Source: Parasulfuritortus sp036391875 (GTDB lineage Bacteria > Pseudomonadota > Gammaproteobacteria > Burkholderiales > Thiobacillaceae). From it: a DNA stretch of 64,000 nt. Below are positions 36,632-47,784 of the stretch, piece by piece. Within the stretch, counting starts at the first letter, position 1. Each line of letters opens with the position of its first letter. The notes beneath the pieces are model-generated. The model searched no databases. It was not told where the DNA came from and worked only from the letters and a program-made list of their open reading frames with translations. The translations under genes and the position numbers were made by a program. The stretch lies in assembly GCA_036391875.1 (NCBI GenBank), contig DASVZA010000016.1:62001-126000 (forward strand). Reading direction: 5' to 3'.

Positions 36632-37870
36632 ATGGCAACGACGAGCACCGACCACATCAAGAAGATCCAGGTGGCGCAACTGCGCCCCGGGATGTACATC
36701 CACGACATCAACTGCGGCTGGATGGACCATCCCTTCGTGGGCAACCATTTCCCGGTCAAGGACGCCGCCACCATCCGCAAGATCGTCGAGATCGGCATCC
36801 ACGAGGTCTACATCGACGTCGAACGGGGCGACGACGTGGCCACCGATGCGCCGACCAGGCAGGAAGTCCAGGAAGAGATCGCGCACCAACTGTCGAGCAT
36901 CGCCGAGGACAGCCGCCGGCAGAAACGCGCGCCCCTCGCCGAGGAACAACAGCGGGCCCTGCGCCTGCACAGCGAAGCCACCCGGATCGCCCGCGACATG
37001 CTGAGCGACATCCGGCTCGGCAAGCAGATCGAAATGGAGAAGATCGAGCCCCTGGTGGAGAACATGGTCGACTCGATCTTCCGCAATCCGGATGCCCTGC
37101 TGCCGCTCGGCCGCCTGAAGGAGCACGACGCCTACACCTTCCAGCACTCGGTCTCGGTCTGCACCCTGCTGATCGCCTTCGCCCGGGCCATGGAACTGGA
37201 CCGCCCGACCATCAAGGAAGTCGCCATCGGCGGCCTGCTGCACGACGTGGGCAAGGCCAAGGTGCCGGACGCCATCCTCAACAAGCCGGCCAAGCTGACC
37301 GATGCCGAGTTCGCCAAGATGAAATCCCACGTGGTGCAGAGCATCATCATCCTGCAGAACACCCCGGGCATCTCGCAGATCGCGCTCGACGTGGCCGGCC
37401 AGCATCACGAACGCTTCGACGGCACCGGCTACCCCAACAAGCTCCAGGGCAACGGGATCTCGCTCTACGGCCAGATGGGCGCCATCGTCGACGTCTACGA
37501 CGCCATCACCTCGAACCGGGTCTACCACAAGGGCATGGAACCGACCGAGGCACTGGGCAAGCTGCTGGAATGGAGCAAGTTCCACTTCGATCCCGAGCTG
37601 GTCCGCCTGTTCATCAAATCGGTCGGCATCTACCCGACCGGTTCCCTGGTCCGGCTGGACAGCGGACGCCTGGGCGTGGTGCTCGAACAGCATCCGGAAA
37701 AACTGATGAACCCGGTGGTCCGCGCCTTCTACCACGCCGGAAAGAGGCACTACCTCGAGCCGGAAACCATCGACCTGGCCCAGCGGAATTGCCAGGACAA
37801 GGTCATCGGCCACGAGTCGTTCGAGGCCTGGAACATCGACCCCCTGAAATGGGTGCCCCCCCGGATCTAG
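36632..37870 (+). CDS. HD-GYP protein with N-terminal DUF3391
   Basis: 412 residues. The N-terminal DUF3391 region (about 10-130; KIQVAQLRPGMYIHDINCGW) is followed by an HD-GYP domain (about 165-350). The catalytic motifs are canonical: HDVGKAKVPD, HHERFDGTGYPNKL and DVYDAITSNRVYH. It should hydrolyse c-di-GMP. The first ATG is used at 36632; the DUF3617 stop is 55 bases upstream. This is the second HD-GYP gene of the window and, unlike the one at 2043, matches consensus at every key position. No GGDEF cyclase is encoded in the window. Confidence 0.93.
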   Translation: MATTSTDHIKKIQVAQLRPGMYIHDINCGWMDHPFVGNHFPVKDAATIRKIVEIGIHEVYIDVERGDDVATDAPTRQEVQEEIAHQLSSIAEDSRRQKRAPLAEEQQRALRLHSEATRIARDMLSDIRLGKQIEMEKIEPLVENMVDSIFRNPDALLPLGRLKEHDAYTFQHSVSVCTLLIAFARAMELDRPTIKEVAIGGLLHDVGKAKVPDAILNKPAKLTDAEFAKMKSHVVQSIIILQNTPGISQIALDVAGQHHERFDGTGYPNKLQGNGISLYGQMGAIVDVYDAITSNRVYHKGMEPTEALGKLLEWSKFHFDPELVRLFIKSVGIYPTGSLVRLDSGRLGVVLEQHPEKLMNPVVRAFYHAGKRHYLEPETIDLAQRNCQDKVIGHESFEAWNIDPLKWVPPRI

Positions 37871-37871
37871 G

Positions 37872-38765
37872 TCACCCCCACAGCCAGGCCGCGCCGCGCA
37901 CCCCGCTGGAATCACCGTATCTCGGCGGCAGCAGCCGGGTCGCCACCACATCGGAGAAGACATACCTGCCCCAGATCCGGGGCACGTTGTCGTACAGCCG
38001 CGCGACGTTGGACAGCCCGCCGCCCAGGACGACGACCTCCGGGTCCAGGATGTTGATCACATGGGCCAGACCGCGCGCCAGCCTGTCTTCGTAACGCTGC
38101 ATGGCAGCCTCGCAGGCGGCATCCCCGGTCGCCGCCCGGGCCGCGATTTCGGCCGCCGGCAGGACCGGGCCGGCCGCTGTCTGCAGGTCTCGGCTCAGGC
38201 CCGGCCCGGACAGCCAGGTCTCGATGCAGCCGGATTTGCCGCAATAGCAGGGCGGCCCTGGCCGCTCGTCGTCGCGCGGCCAGGGCAGCGGATTGTGGCC
38301 CCATTCCCCGGCGATCGCGTTGGCCCCGGTCAGGCTGCGGCGGTTCACCACCACCCCGCCGCCGCAACCGGTGCCGATGATCACGCCGAAGGCCACCCGG
38401 GCTCCGGCCGCCGCGCCGTCGGTCGCCTCGGACAGCGCGAAGCAGTTGGCGTCGTTGGCCAGACGCACCTCGCGCCCGAGTGCGGCCTGCAGATCGGCCT
38501 GCAACGGCTGGCCGTTGAGACAGGTCGAATTGCAGTTCTTCATCAGGCCGGTGGCCCGGGACACCGCTCCCGGCGTGCCCACTCCGACGCTGCCCCGTCG
38601 GCCCAGTTCGGCTTCGGCCTGTTCGACCAATTGCACTACGGCCAGCACGGTCGCCCGGTAATCGCCCTGGGGCGTCGCCGCCCGCCGGCGCAGCAGTTCC
38701 CCGCCCGCTTCGGCCAGGGCGATCAACTCGATTTTGGTACCGCCGAGATCGATCCCGATCCGCAT
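37872..38765 (-). CDS. ROK-family sugar kinase (fructokinase/mannokinase-like)
   Basis: 297 residues from the ATG at 38765, chosen because GGGGGAG lies six bases upstream; the frame runs five codons further. The phosphate-binding motif DLGGTKIELIAL (residues 5-16) and the ROK signature with the zinc site CYCGKSGCIETWLSG are clear. The sugar-binding ENG/NDAN element is LANDANCFAL. The Cys-rich zinc site and length fit Mak-type fructokinases. Substrate not provable here. Convergent with the HD-GYP gene with a one-base gap. Confidence 0.87.
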   Translation of the reverse strand: MRIGIDLGGTKIELIALAEAGGELLRRRAATPQGDYRATVLAVVQLVEQAEAELGRRGSVGVGTPGAVSRATGLMKNCNSTCLNGQPLQADLQAALGREVRLANDANCFALSEATDGAAAGARVAFGVIIGTGCGGGVVVNRRSLTGANAIAGEWGHNPLPWPRDDERPGPPCYCGKSGCIETWLSGPGLSRDLQTAAGPVLPAAEIAARAATGDAACEAAMQRYEDRLARGLAHVINILDPEVVVLGGGLSNVARLYDNVPRIWGRYVFSDVVATRLLPPRYGDSSGVRGAAWLWG

Positions 38766-38830
38766 CCGGAACTCCCCCAATTACCCACCGAGTGCTATTC
38801 TGACGGTCTTTCCGAATTGGCAACAGCACG

Positions 38831-39256
38831 ATGGACTCCCCCACTTTCGAACCCCGCAACGAGCTAGAGCACCTGCTGCTGGACATGATCAGCATGGAGG
38901 CGGACCCCGAGGCAAGCGCGCAGCGGCTGATCAACATGCAGGTCTTCATGCCGGTCAAGGACGAGAAGCACCAGATCGCCGGCTTCCAGCGCTCGACCCA
39001 GGCCGAACCCATGGTGCTGGAGGACGACGAAGGCCACCGGGCCGTGATCCTGTTCTCCGCCCCCGAGCGGGCCAAGGATTTCCTGAGCCAGTTCCCCGAC
39101 TACAGCGGCGGCCTGCTGACCGAATTCTCCTGGGTCCTGCGCCGCATGGGCGAGAACATGAGCATCGCCATCAACCCCGGCATCGACGAAGGCTTCGACT
39201 TCGACCCGCACATGGTCGCCATGCTGGTGGCGCTGCTGGGCGAAGAAACCGAATGA
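38831..39256 (+). CDS. SseB-like N-terminal domain protein
   Basis: 141 residues, no signal or membrane segment. The N-terminus NELEHLLLDMISMEADPEASAQRLI and the strand VFMPVKD resemble the SseB_N family; the end VMLVALLGEETE is acidic. Function is unknown; SseB-family members affect serine sensitivity in enterobacteria and secretion-chaperone roles in others are unrelated. Its stop overlaps the start of the following gene (ATGA), so the two are likely coupled. Confidence 0.75.
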   Translation: MDSPTFEPRNELEHLLLDMISMEADPEASAQRLINMQVFMPVKDEKHQIAGFQRSTQAEPMVLEDDEGHRAVILFSAPERAKDFLSQFPDYSGGLLTEFSWVLRRMGENMSIAINPGIDEGFDFDPHMVAMLVALLGEETE

Positions 39257-39825
39257 GCGAAGTCCACACCTTCGTCCGGCCGGAAACGCCCTCCAACCTG
39301 CCCAAGGTCGGCGAGGCCTATGCCCCCGGTTTCAACACCTTCGAGGAAGGCGTCCGCTACGTCTACCAGGACGGCGCCCATCATCTGACCCTGTTCTGGC
39401 GCCAGCCCAGCTCGGCCGAGATACTCGGCCTGCGCGACCGGCCAATCGAGGTCGCCTTGTACAGCAACGGCCCTGCCGCCTTCCTGCTCTACAAGATCCA
39501 GGATGTCTGCGAATGGTCGGACGCGGCCTTCAACATCAACCTCTTGCCGGAAGACGAGCGGGAATTGCCGGCCGAGTCGCCCGGCGACCGCGCCCGTCTG
39601 TTCGTCACCCTGGTCGACGCCGCGGACGGCATCGTCCGCGGACGGCGCCTGGTGTCCCTGGACAAGGTGATGACCCAGGCCCTGCGCCACGCCATGACCG
39701 AACAGGCCAAGGGCACGTTCATCCGTCCCCTGTACGACATCGCCGTGCAGGAAGCACACGCCCGCTTCCCCGACACGGACGCCATGGTCCGGGCCGCCGA
39801 AGTCGTGGAGCCGACCCTGGGCTGA
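39253..39825 (+). CDS. Hypothetical protein coupled to SseB-like gene
   Basis: 190 residues, start inside the previous stop (ATGA). No signal peptide or membrane helix. Mixed alpha/beta composition with TLFWRQPSSAEILGLRDRP and IEVALYSNGPAAFLLYKI, and a long C-terminal helix. I do not recognise the family. The four-base overlap with the SseB-like gene and the 13-base distance to glcD suggest one transcript. Confidence 0.8.
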   Translation: MSEVHTFVRPETPSNLPKVGEAYAPGFNTFEEGVRYVYQDGAHHLTLFWRQPSSAEILGLRDRPIEVALYSNGPAAFLLYKIQDVCEWSDAAFNINLLPEDERELPAESPGDRARLFVTLVDAADGIVRGRRLVSLDKVMTQALRHAMTEQAKGTFIRPLYDIAVQEAHARFPDTDAMVRAAEVVEPTLG

Positions 39826-39838
39826 ACGCCTGACCACC

Positions 39839-41221
39839 ATGCTGACCGACAGACTGCGCAATGAATTCGTCGCCCTGCTGGGCGAGGACCGGGTCCATAC
39901 CGACCCCGCGACGCTGGCCCTTTATGCCAGCGACGAAACCCCGAAATTCTGCATCCCCGAAGCCGTGCTGTTCCCGGCCGGCCACGACCACGTCGCCGGC
40001 ATCGTCCGCATCGCCGCGCGCGAGAAGCTGCCGATCACGCCGCGCGGCGCCGGCTCCGGCAACGTCGGCGGCGCCCTGCCCACGTCCGGCAGCTTGGTGG
40101 TCAGCTTCGAGTGCATGAACCACATCCTCGAATTCGACCCGGACAACCGGCTCATGGTGGTCGAGCCCGGCGTGGTCACCGACGACATCGACGAGTTGGC
40201 CGCCACGGCCGGCCTGATGTACGCGCCCGACCCCGGTTCCGGCGCCTACAGCCGGATCGGCGGCAACCTGGCCATGAACGCGGCCGGGCCGCGTACCGTG
40301 AAATACGGCGCCACCCGCGACCACGTGCTCGGCCTGCGCGCCGTGACCGGCGACGGCCGCGAACTCCGTGCCGGCAGCCGGACCACGAAATACGCCACTG
40401 GCTACGACCTGACCCGCCTGCTGATCGGCTCGGAAGGTACCCTGGCCCTGATCACCGAGGCCACCCTCAAGCTGATCCCGGCCCCGCGTCAGATCGCCAG
40501 CCTGCGCGTCTGCTACGCCGGCACCCGCAACGCCTGCGAGGCGGTCATCCGCGCCATGCGCCAGCCCATCGTGCCCTACACCCTGGAATTCATGGACAGC
40601 CGCTCGATCGAGGCCCTGCGCGAATACGGCGGCGCCGAGGGCCTGCCGGCCGGCACCCGGGCAGTCCTGCTGGCCGAGGTCGAAGGCGACCGCGAGGACA
40701 TCCCGCGCCATCTGGCCGCCCTGGAGGAAGCACTGCACGGTGACGGCCTGCTCGAAGTGCAGAGCGGCTTCTCGAAGGAAGAAATCACCCGACTGTGGAC
40801 CGCGCGCAAATCGCTCTCCCATGCGGTGAAGAAGATCGCCCCGCTCAAGATCAACGAGGACGTGGTGGTGCCGGTCGGCAAGCTGGCCGACCTGGTCGCC
40901 GCCATCGACGACATGGGCCACCGCCACGCCGTGCCGGTGGTCGCCTTCGGCCATGCCGGCAACGGCAACCTGCACGTCAACATCATGGTCCATCCGGATG
41001 ATGCCGAAGAGCTGACCCGCGCCCGCGCCTGCCGGCTGGAGCTGATCGAAACGGTGCTCAGGCTGTCCGGCAGCCTGTCCGGCGAACACGGCATCGGCAG
41101 CGAGAAGCGACCCTTCGTCGGACTGGAGTTCGACCCGGTCACGCTCGGCTTCATGCGCGACCTCAAGCGCCTGTTCGATCCTTACGGGATACTCAATCCG
41201 GGCAAGAAGCTGCCGGACTGA
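39839..41221 (+). CDS. glcD: FAD-binding oxidase, GlcD-type (glycolate/D-lactate dehydrogenase)
   Basis: 460 residues. The N-terminal FAD-binding PCMH domain has PRGAGSGNVGGALPT and GSGAYSRIGGNLAMNAAG. The FAD-linked C-terminal half has AFGHAGNGNLHVNIM and SGEHGIGSEKR, the usual GlcD/D-LDH signatures. It oxidises D-2-hydroxy acids such as glycolate or D-lactate. glcE and glcF are not adjacent, so it may be a stand-alone D-lactate dehydrogenase; substrate is uncertain. Confidence 0.88.
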   Translation: MLTDRLRNEFVALLGEDRVHTDPATLALYASDETPKFCIPEAVLFPAGHDHVAGIVRIAAREKLPITPRGAGSGNVGGALPTSGSLVVSFECMNHILEFDPDNRLMVVEPGVVTDDIDELAATAGLMYAPDPGSGAYSRIGGNLAMNAAGPRTVKYGATRDHVLGLRAVTGDGRELRAGSRTTKYATGYDLTRLLIGSEGTLALITEATLKLIPAPRQIASLRVCYAGTRNACEAVIRAMRQPIVPYTLEFMDSRSIEALREYGGAEGLPAGTRAVLLAEVEGDREDIPRHLAALEEALHGDGLLEVQSGFSKEEITRLWTARKSLSHAVKKIAPLKINEDVVVPVGKLADLVAAIDDMGHRHAVPVVAFGHAGNGNLHVNIMVHPDDAEELTRARACRLELIETVLRLSGSLSGEHGIGSEKRPFVGLEFDPVTLGFMRDLKRLFDPYGILNPGKKLPD

Positions 41222-41299
41222 AGCCCGACTCGGTTCATCGTCGTGCCCGACCAACGGGACGCCGGTGGAGACATCCCGGCGTCGCTTGATGCCGCTGGC

Positions 41300-42925
41300 C
41301 TACACCTTGAACTGCCGAACGCCTTCCTTCAATTGGTTGGACAGGTCGACCAGCGTCCCCGAGCGGCGGCTCGACTCGGTCGCCGCGGCATGCGTCTGTT
41401 CGATCCCTTGGGCGATCTGCTCGATGCGCTGAGAGATATCCGTACTGGCCGAAGTCTGCTCACGCAGGGCCGAGGCGATGGACTCGATGGCGCTGCTCAC
41501 CGCCACCGAAGCCCGGTCCAGTGCCATCACCGCATCGCGCACTCCATCCATGTCGGCCACACCGCCGAGGGCCAACTGCTTCGCCCGCGACATGGTCTCC
41601 ATCGCGGCATCGGTCGTCTGCCGCACTCCGCCGACGATATTCGAAATCTCCTGGGTCGAGGCCGTGGTCCGCTCGGCCAGGTTGCGCACCTCGTCCGCGA
41701 CCACGGCGAAGCCGCGGCCCTGCTCGCCGGCCCGGGCAGCCTCGATAGCGGCGTTGAGCGCCAGCAGGTTGGTCTGGTCGGCGATGTCCTGGATGGTCTG
41801 GACGATGCTGTTGATGCTCGACACCTTGTTCGAGAGTTCCTCCATCGTGACCGAGGCTTCCTCCATGCCGCCAGCCACCGTCTTTATCCTGCCGCTGGCG
41901 GAGGAAACCAGATCCAGGCTGTCGTGGGCCTGGCTTTCCGATTGGGAAGCCAGGCGCTTGGCATCGTTGGCGTTGTCCGACATGACGCCGATGCTGACCG
42001 TCAGTTGCTCGACCGCCGCGGCAATGGCCGATGCCGCCGAACTCTGCGTTTCCGCGGTTTGCGACAGACGTGCGGCATCGGCCTGGATCGCGCCGCTCTC
42101 CTGCACGACCGACTCGGCGCTGGTCGCGGTCTTGCCGATCAACTGACGGATCTGGGACTGCATGCTGCGCATGGCGGCCACGATGCTGCTGCCATCGCCC
42201 TCGCGCGACGGGATATGGTGGGTCAGGTCGCCCTGGGCGATGTGCTGCAGGGCCGTGGCGGCATAGGCCGGCTCGCCGCCGACCTGGCGGAAGATGGCGC
42301 GCGCCACGAAGGCCGTGATCGCCGCCACCATCACCAGGCTGATCAGGCTGAGCACGATGGAAAACGTGCTGGAGCTGTCGAGGTTGCCGATCAGATTGAC
42401 GCGGTCCTGCTCCGCTTCATCGTCCGAATGCTTGACGATGCCGAGCAGGTCGCTGCGCACGATGCGCCAGGCCGGGGTTTCCTGGTTGACCACCAGGTCC
42501 TGGGCCTGGGTGGTGTTGCCAGCCTGGATCAGGTCGACGGCCTGCTGCTGGAGCGGCGCCCAACGGTCGATGTCGCCCTTCAGCTTGGCCACGGCCGCAT
42601 CGCCGCCGTCGCTCTTGGCGAGCAGCGGAGCGAGCTTGTCGATGTCGGCCTTGAATGCTTCACGGGTCTTGGCGAAGACCTGGTAGGCCTTTTGGTAGGC
42701 TGGGTTGAGCAGGATGTTTCGCATCGACATGCCCATCAACAGGCCGTCGTCGTAGGCCAGGGTGGCGGACCGGTTGACGGCGAGCTTGCCGTCCACGAAG
42801 TCGTCCAGAATGCCCTTGCTGTGCTGGACGTGCCAGATTGAAGACGCGGCCAGGATGGCGACGCCCAGCGCGCTGACTATGCCAAGCAGCCAGAGGCGTG
42901 CTTTCATCGATTGATTGTCGAACAT
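41300..42925 (-). CDS. Methyl-accepting chemotaxis protein
   Basis: 541 residues from the ATG at 42925 (GAGG upstream, six bases away). Two membrane helices (about 9-27 and 190-215) flank a four-helix-bundle-type periplasmic sensor of about 160 residues with no recognised ligand motif. A HAMP domain (about 216-270) follows. The signalling domain has the conserved hairpin tip TNLLALNAAIEAARAGEQGRGFAVVADEVR. It should couple to CheA/CheW; no che genes are in the window. No glutamine-rich methylation pentapeptide is evident at the C-terminus. Confidence 0.93.
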   Translation of the reverse strand: MFDNQSMKARLWLLGIVSALGVAILAASSIWHVQHSKGILDDFVDGKLAVNRSATLAYDDGLLMGMSMRNILLNPAYQKAYQVFAKTREAFKADIDKLAPLLAKSDGGDAAVAKLKGDIDRWAPLQQQAVDLIQAGNTTQAQDLVVNQETPAWRIVRSDLLGIVKHSDDEAEQDRVNLIGNLDSSSTFSIVLSLISLVMVAAITAFVARAIFRQVGGEPAYAATALQHIAQGDLTHHIPSREGDGSSIVAAMRSMQSQIRQLIGKTATSAESVVQESGAIQADAARLSQTAETQSSAASAIAAAVEQLTVSIGVMSDNANDAKRLASQSESQAHDSLDLVSSASGRIKTVAGGMEEASVTMEELSNKVSSINSIVQTIQDIADQTNLLALNAAIEAARAGEQGRGFAVVADEVRNLAERTTASTQEISNIVGGVRQTTDAAMETMSRAKQLALGGVADMDGVRDAVMALDRASVAVSSAIESIASALREQTSASTDISQRIEQIAQGIEQTHAAATESSRRSGTLVDLSNQLKEGVRQFKV

Positions 42926-43203
42926 GGATTTCCTCGGTTGATAACGGCCGATCCAGCGCCGGCCGCCGCGAAGCAAACGAACAGCCAAGACGGACAGTAA
43001 AAACCGCCGTCGCCTCAAGTTTTTGTTGCCTGTGGAACCGCTTCGTCCCTGGATATCCTGCGGCCTGGACGCCCAGCCATTCCTCCACCGCCCGGCGCCG
43101 AGCGCGCGGGCGGAGGGGTGTAAGACGCGGAACGCGCAGTTTTTATTCCATAAAATTCGGCGACATCTTCAATGCGCCATGCGCGGGGCCGATCCGGCCC
43201 GGG

Positions 43204-43542
43204 TCAAACGGCCGATTCCCCGGTCTCGCCGGTACGGATCCGAACCACTTGCTCGACGTTGGTGACGAAGATCTTGCCGTCGCCGATCTTGCCGGTGCGA
43301 GCCGCTTTGACGATGGCTTCGATGGCGGTCTCGACCAGGGAATCGGCGACCACGATATCGATCTTCACCTTGGGCAGGAAGTCGACCACGTACTCCGCGC
43401 CGCGATACAGTTCGGTGTGGCCCTTCTGGCGACCGAAGCCCTTGACCTCGGTCACGGTGAGACCGCTCACGTTGATGGCCGACAAGGCCTCGCGCACTTC
43501 ATCCAGCTTGAAGGGCTTGATGACGGCTTCGATCTTTTTCAT
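43204..43542 (-). CDS. glnB: P-II nitrogen regulatory protein
   Basis: 112 residues, the normal PII size. The T-loop has the uridylylation tyrosine Y51 in HTELYRGAEYVVDF, and the B/C loops carry TGKIGDGKIFV and the C-terminal VRIRTGETGESAV. Start with AGGAG eight bases upstream. It senses 2-oxoglutarate, ATP/ADP and glutamine. It lies 12 bases downstream of nadE, so they likely form an operon. GlnB versus GlnK cannot be told apart with certainty; the absence of amtB nearby favours GlnB. Confidence 0.95.
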   Translation of the reverse strand: MKKIEAVIKPFKLDEVREALSAINVSGLTVTEVKGFGRQKGHTELYRGAEYVVDFLPKVKIDIVVADSLVETAIEAIVKAARTGKIGDGKIFVTNVEQVVRIRTGETGESAV

Positions 43543-43554
43543 TGCTGTCTCCTG

Positions 43555-45159
43555 TCAAAATGGTGCTTGATATTTATTGGTGATGGGATAGCGCCGGTCG
43601 CGGCCGAAGCCCCGCTCCGTGATGCGCACTCCAGGCGCCGACTGCCGGCGCTTGTATTCCGAACGGTCGATCAGACGCACCACCTGGCGCACGGTCGCCT
43701 CGTCAAAACCCTGCGCCACGATGTCGCGCGGCGCCATGTCCTGCTCCATGTAGCGCTCCATGATACCGTCCAGCACCTCGTATTGCGGCAAACTGTCCTG
43801 GTCGGTCTGGTCGGGCCGCAATTCGGCCGAGGGCGGCCGGGTGATGATGCGCTCCGGTATCACGGGAGAGATGGTATTGCGATATCGCGCCAGCCGCCAG
43901 ACCAGCGTCTTGGCCACATCCTTGAGCACGGCGAAGCCGCCGGCCATGTCGCCGTACAGCGTAGCGTAGCCGGCCGCCATTTCGCTCTTGTTGCCGGTGG
44001 TCAGCACCATCCTGCCCGACTTGTTGGACAGCGCCATGAGCAGCACGCCGCGCACCCGGGCCTGGATGTTCTCCTCGGTCAGGTCTTCCGGCAGGCCGTG
44101 GAACTCCTCGGCCAGCGAGGCGCGGAAGCTGTCGAACATGGGCCGGATGGGCAGCACGCTGTGCGACACGCCGAGGTTTTCGGCCAGGGCCCGGGCATCC
44201 GCCAGGCTCATGCCGGCCGTGTATTGCGACGGCATCATCACCGCCCGGACCCGCGCCGGGCCCAAGGCGTCGACCGCCACGCACAGGGTCAGGGCCGAAT
44301 CGACGCCGCCCGACGAGCCGATGATGACGCCCGGGAAGCCGTTCTTGCCGACATAGTCGCGCACGCCCAGCACCAGCGCCTGGTAGACGCTTTCCTCCAG
44401 GCCGGGCAAGGCATGGCGTTCACCCTTGGGTACGCCGTCGGCCAGCTCGACCAGATACAGCCCTTCCTCGAACAACGGGAACTGGGCACTCAGTTCGCCC
44501 CGGCTATCCATGGCGAACGAACCGCCGTCGAACACCAGCTCGTCCTGGCCACCCACCAGATTGACGTAGACCACCGACACGCCGTTGGCCAGCACCCGCT
44601 GGCGCACGACCTCGTGGCGCAGCAGCTGCTTGTTCTTGTGGAAGGGCGAAGCGTTGAGCACCAGCACGCATTCGGCGCCGGCCGCCCGGGCCTGTTCCAC
44701 CGGGCCGGATTGCCAGACGTCCTCGCAGATGACCACGCCGAAGCGCACGCCGCCGGCCTCGAACACCACCGGCTCCCGGCCGGGCACGAAGGTACGCATC
44801 TCGTCGAACACCGAATGGTTGGGCAGGCGCTGCTTGCGGTAGATCGCTTCGATACGGCCGCCGCGCAGGACGGCGGCGGCGTTATAGCGGCCGTCGCCAT
44901 CCATGTAGGGCAGGCCGACCACTGCGGTCAATCCGGCCGGCAGTTCGGCGGCGAGGTTGTCCAGATAACGGGCGTTTTCCAGGTAGAAATCCGGCCGCAG
45001 GGCCAGGTCCTCGGGCGGATAGCCGCTGACGGCGAGTTCCGGCGTCACCAGGATGGCGGCCCCGGCAGCGGCGGCCTGCGCGGCCATCTGCCTGATCTTG
45101 CGGATGTTTCCTTCGAGGTCGCCGACTACGGCATTGAATTGGGCGAGTGCGATTTTCAT
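43555..45159 (-). CDS. nadE: Glutamine-dependent NAD+ synthetase
   Basis: 534 residues from the ATG at 45159. The N-terminal nitrilase-type glutaminase has a Glu-Lys-Cys triad: E41 in VTPELAVSGYPPE, K109 in YRKQRLPN and C145 in VICEDVW. The C-terminal synthetase has the P-loop SSGGVDSALTL and the signature region TTGNKSEMAAGYATLYGDM. It forms NAD+ from nicotinate adenine dinucleotide. glnB follows directly. In Azospirillum a PII protein is known to control a NadE of this type, so the pairing may be regulatory. Confidence 0.95.
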   Translation of the reverse strand: MKIALAQFNAVVGDLEGNIRKIRQMAAQAAAAGAAILVTPELAVSGYPPEDLALRPDFYLENARYLDNLAAELPAGLTAVVGLPYMDGDGRYNAAAVLRGGRIEAIYRKQRLPNHSVFDEMRTFVPGREPVVFEAGGVRFGVVICEDVWQSGPVEQARAAGAECVLVLNASPFHKNKQLLRHEVVRQRVLANGVSVVYVNLVGGQDELVFDGGSFAMDSRGELSAQFPLFEEGLYLVELADGVPKGERHALPGLEESVYQALVLGVRDYVGKNGFPGVIIGSSGGVDSALTLCVAVDALGPARVRAVMMPSQYTAGMSLADARALAENLGVSHSVLPIRPMFDSFRASLAEEFHGLPEDLTEENIQARVRGVLLMALSNKSGRMVLTTGNKSEMAAGYATLYGDMAGGFAVLKDVAKTLVWRLARYRNTISPVIPERIITRPPSAELRPDQTDQDSLPQYEVLDGIMERYMEQDMAPRDIVAQGFDEATVRQVVRLIDRSEYKRRQSAPGVRITERGFGRDRRYPITNKYQAPF

Positions 45160-45269
45160 GGCGGAATGATGCACTGCCGACATAACGGCATCAAGCCGCG
45201 CCATTGCGGCAATCCGCCCCCTATGGCGGGCAGCGGGCTAAAGCAGGAGAATGGCCGCATCGCATCCCG

Positions 45270-45704
45270 ATGCCCAAGACCATGGATACGCCCCCGATGC
45301 AGGACATGCGCCAGACGCCGGAATCGCCCGACCCCGGCAATCTGTTGACCCTGGCCCACGTCATGTACGGCCTGCACGCCTTCAGCGCGCTGACCGGCCT
45401 GATGAGCGCCGCCTTCGTGGTGACCGCCTTCCTGACCGGCTGGCCGTCCATCATCGCCGTCATCATCAACTACGCGAAGCGCCGCGACACGCGCGGCACC
45501 TGGCTGGAATCCCACTTCCGCTGGCAGCTCAGGACCTTCTGGTTCGCCTTGCTCTGGTTCCTGATCGCAGGCGGCTTCTGGCTTACCATCATCGGCATTC
45601 CGGCTGCCTTCCTGCTCATACTCGGCACCGGCATCTGGGTGCTCTACCGCATCGGGCGCGGCTGGCTCGCCCTGCTCGACGGCAAGCCCATGCCGGTTTA
45701 CTGA
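45270..45704 (+). CDS. DUF4870-like small membrane protein
   Basis: 144 residues from the ATG at 45270; starts at 45282 (MDTPP) and 45297 are also possible and no strong Shine-Dalgarno decides. Three hydrophobic helices: LHAFSALTGLMSAAFVVTAFL, FWFALLWFLIAGGFWLTIIG and FLLILGTGIWVLYRIG, with a conserved HFRWQLRTFW segment. This is the pattern of DUF4870-type membrane proteins of unknown function. The 165-base gap to nadE upstream (divergent) presumably carries both promoters. Confidence 0.75.
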   Translation: MPKTMDTPPMQDMRQTPESPDPGNLLTLAHVMYGLHAFSALTGLMSAAFVVTAFLTGWPSIIAVIINYAKRRDTRGTWLESHFRWQLRTFWFALLWFLIAGGFWLTIIGIPAAFLLILGTGIWVLYRIGRGWLALLDGKPMPVY

Positions 45705-45839
45705 ATAAGACGAAATGACGTGCGATTCCGGATTGCGACTCGGAACCGATCCAGCGCGAGGAAGCCCTGACCATCGCCTGTGCTGCTTCGGCCAGTGGCA
45801 CGGCAACCTGCCCAGATCACTGCCGACCCTGGAACGCGT

Positions 45840-47732
<1,893 letters not shown>

Positions 47733-47739
47733 GAATGGA

Positions 47740-47760
47740 AAAGGCGGCCAGGCCGCCTTT
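47740..47760 (-). terminator. Terminator hairpin between the DksA-like gene and uup
   Basis: AAAGGCGGC and GCCGCCTTT form a nine-bp perfect stem with a CAG loop. On the minus strand the stem is followed by TTTTCC. It lies 24 bases beyond the DksA-like stop and only eight bases before the uup start codon, so it would lie in the uup leader if read through. Confidence 0.7.
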
Positions 47761-47784
47761 CTTGGTTATCCGGTCGCCGCGATT

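Noticed and set aside
42926..43203. Sigma28-like promoter before the chemoreceptor gene (GCCGTTAT)
   Set aside because: The -10-like element has no matching -35 at the required distance.
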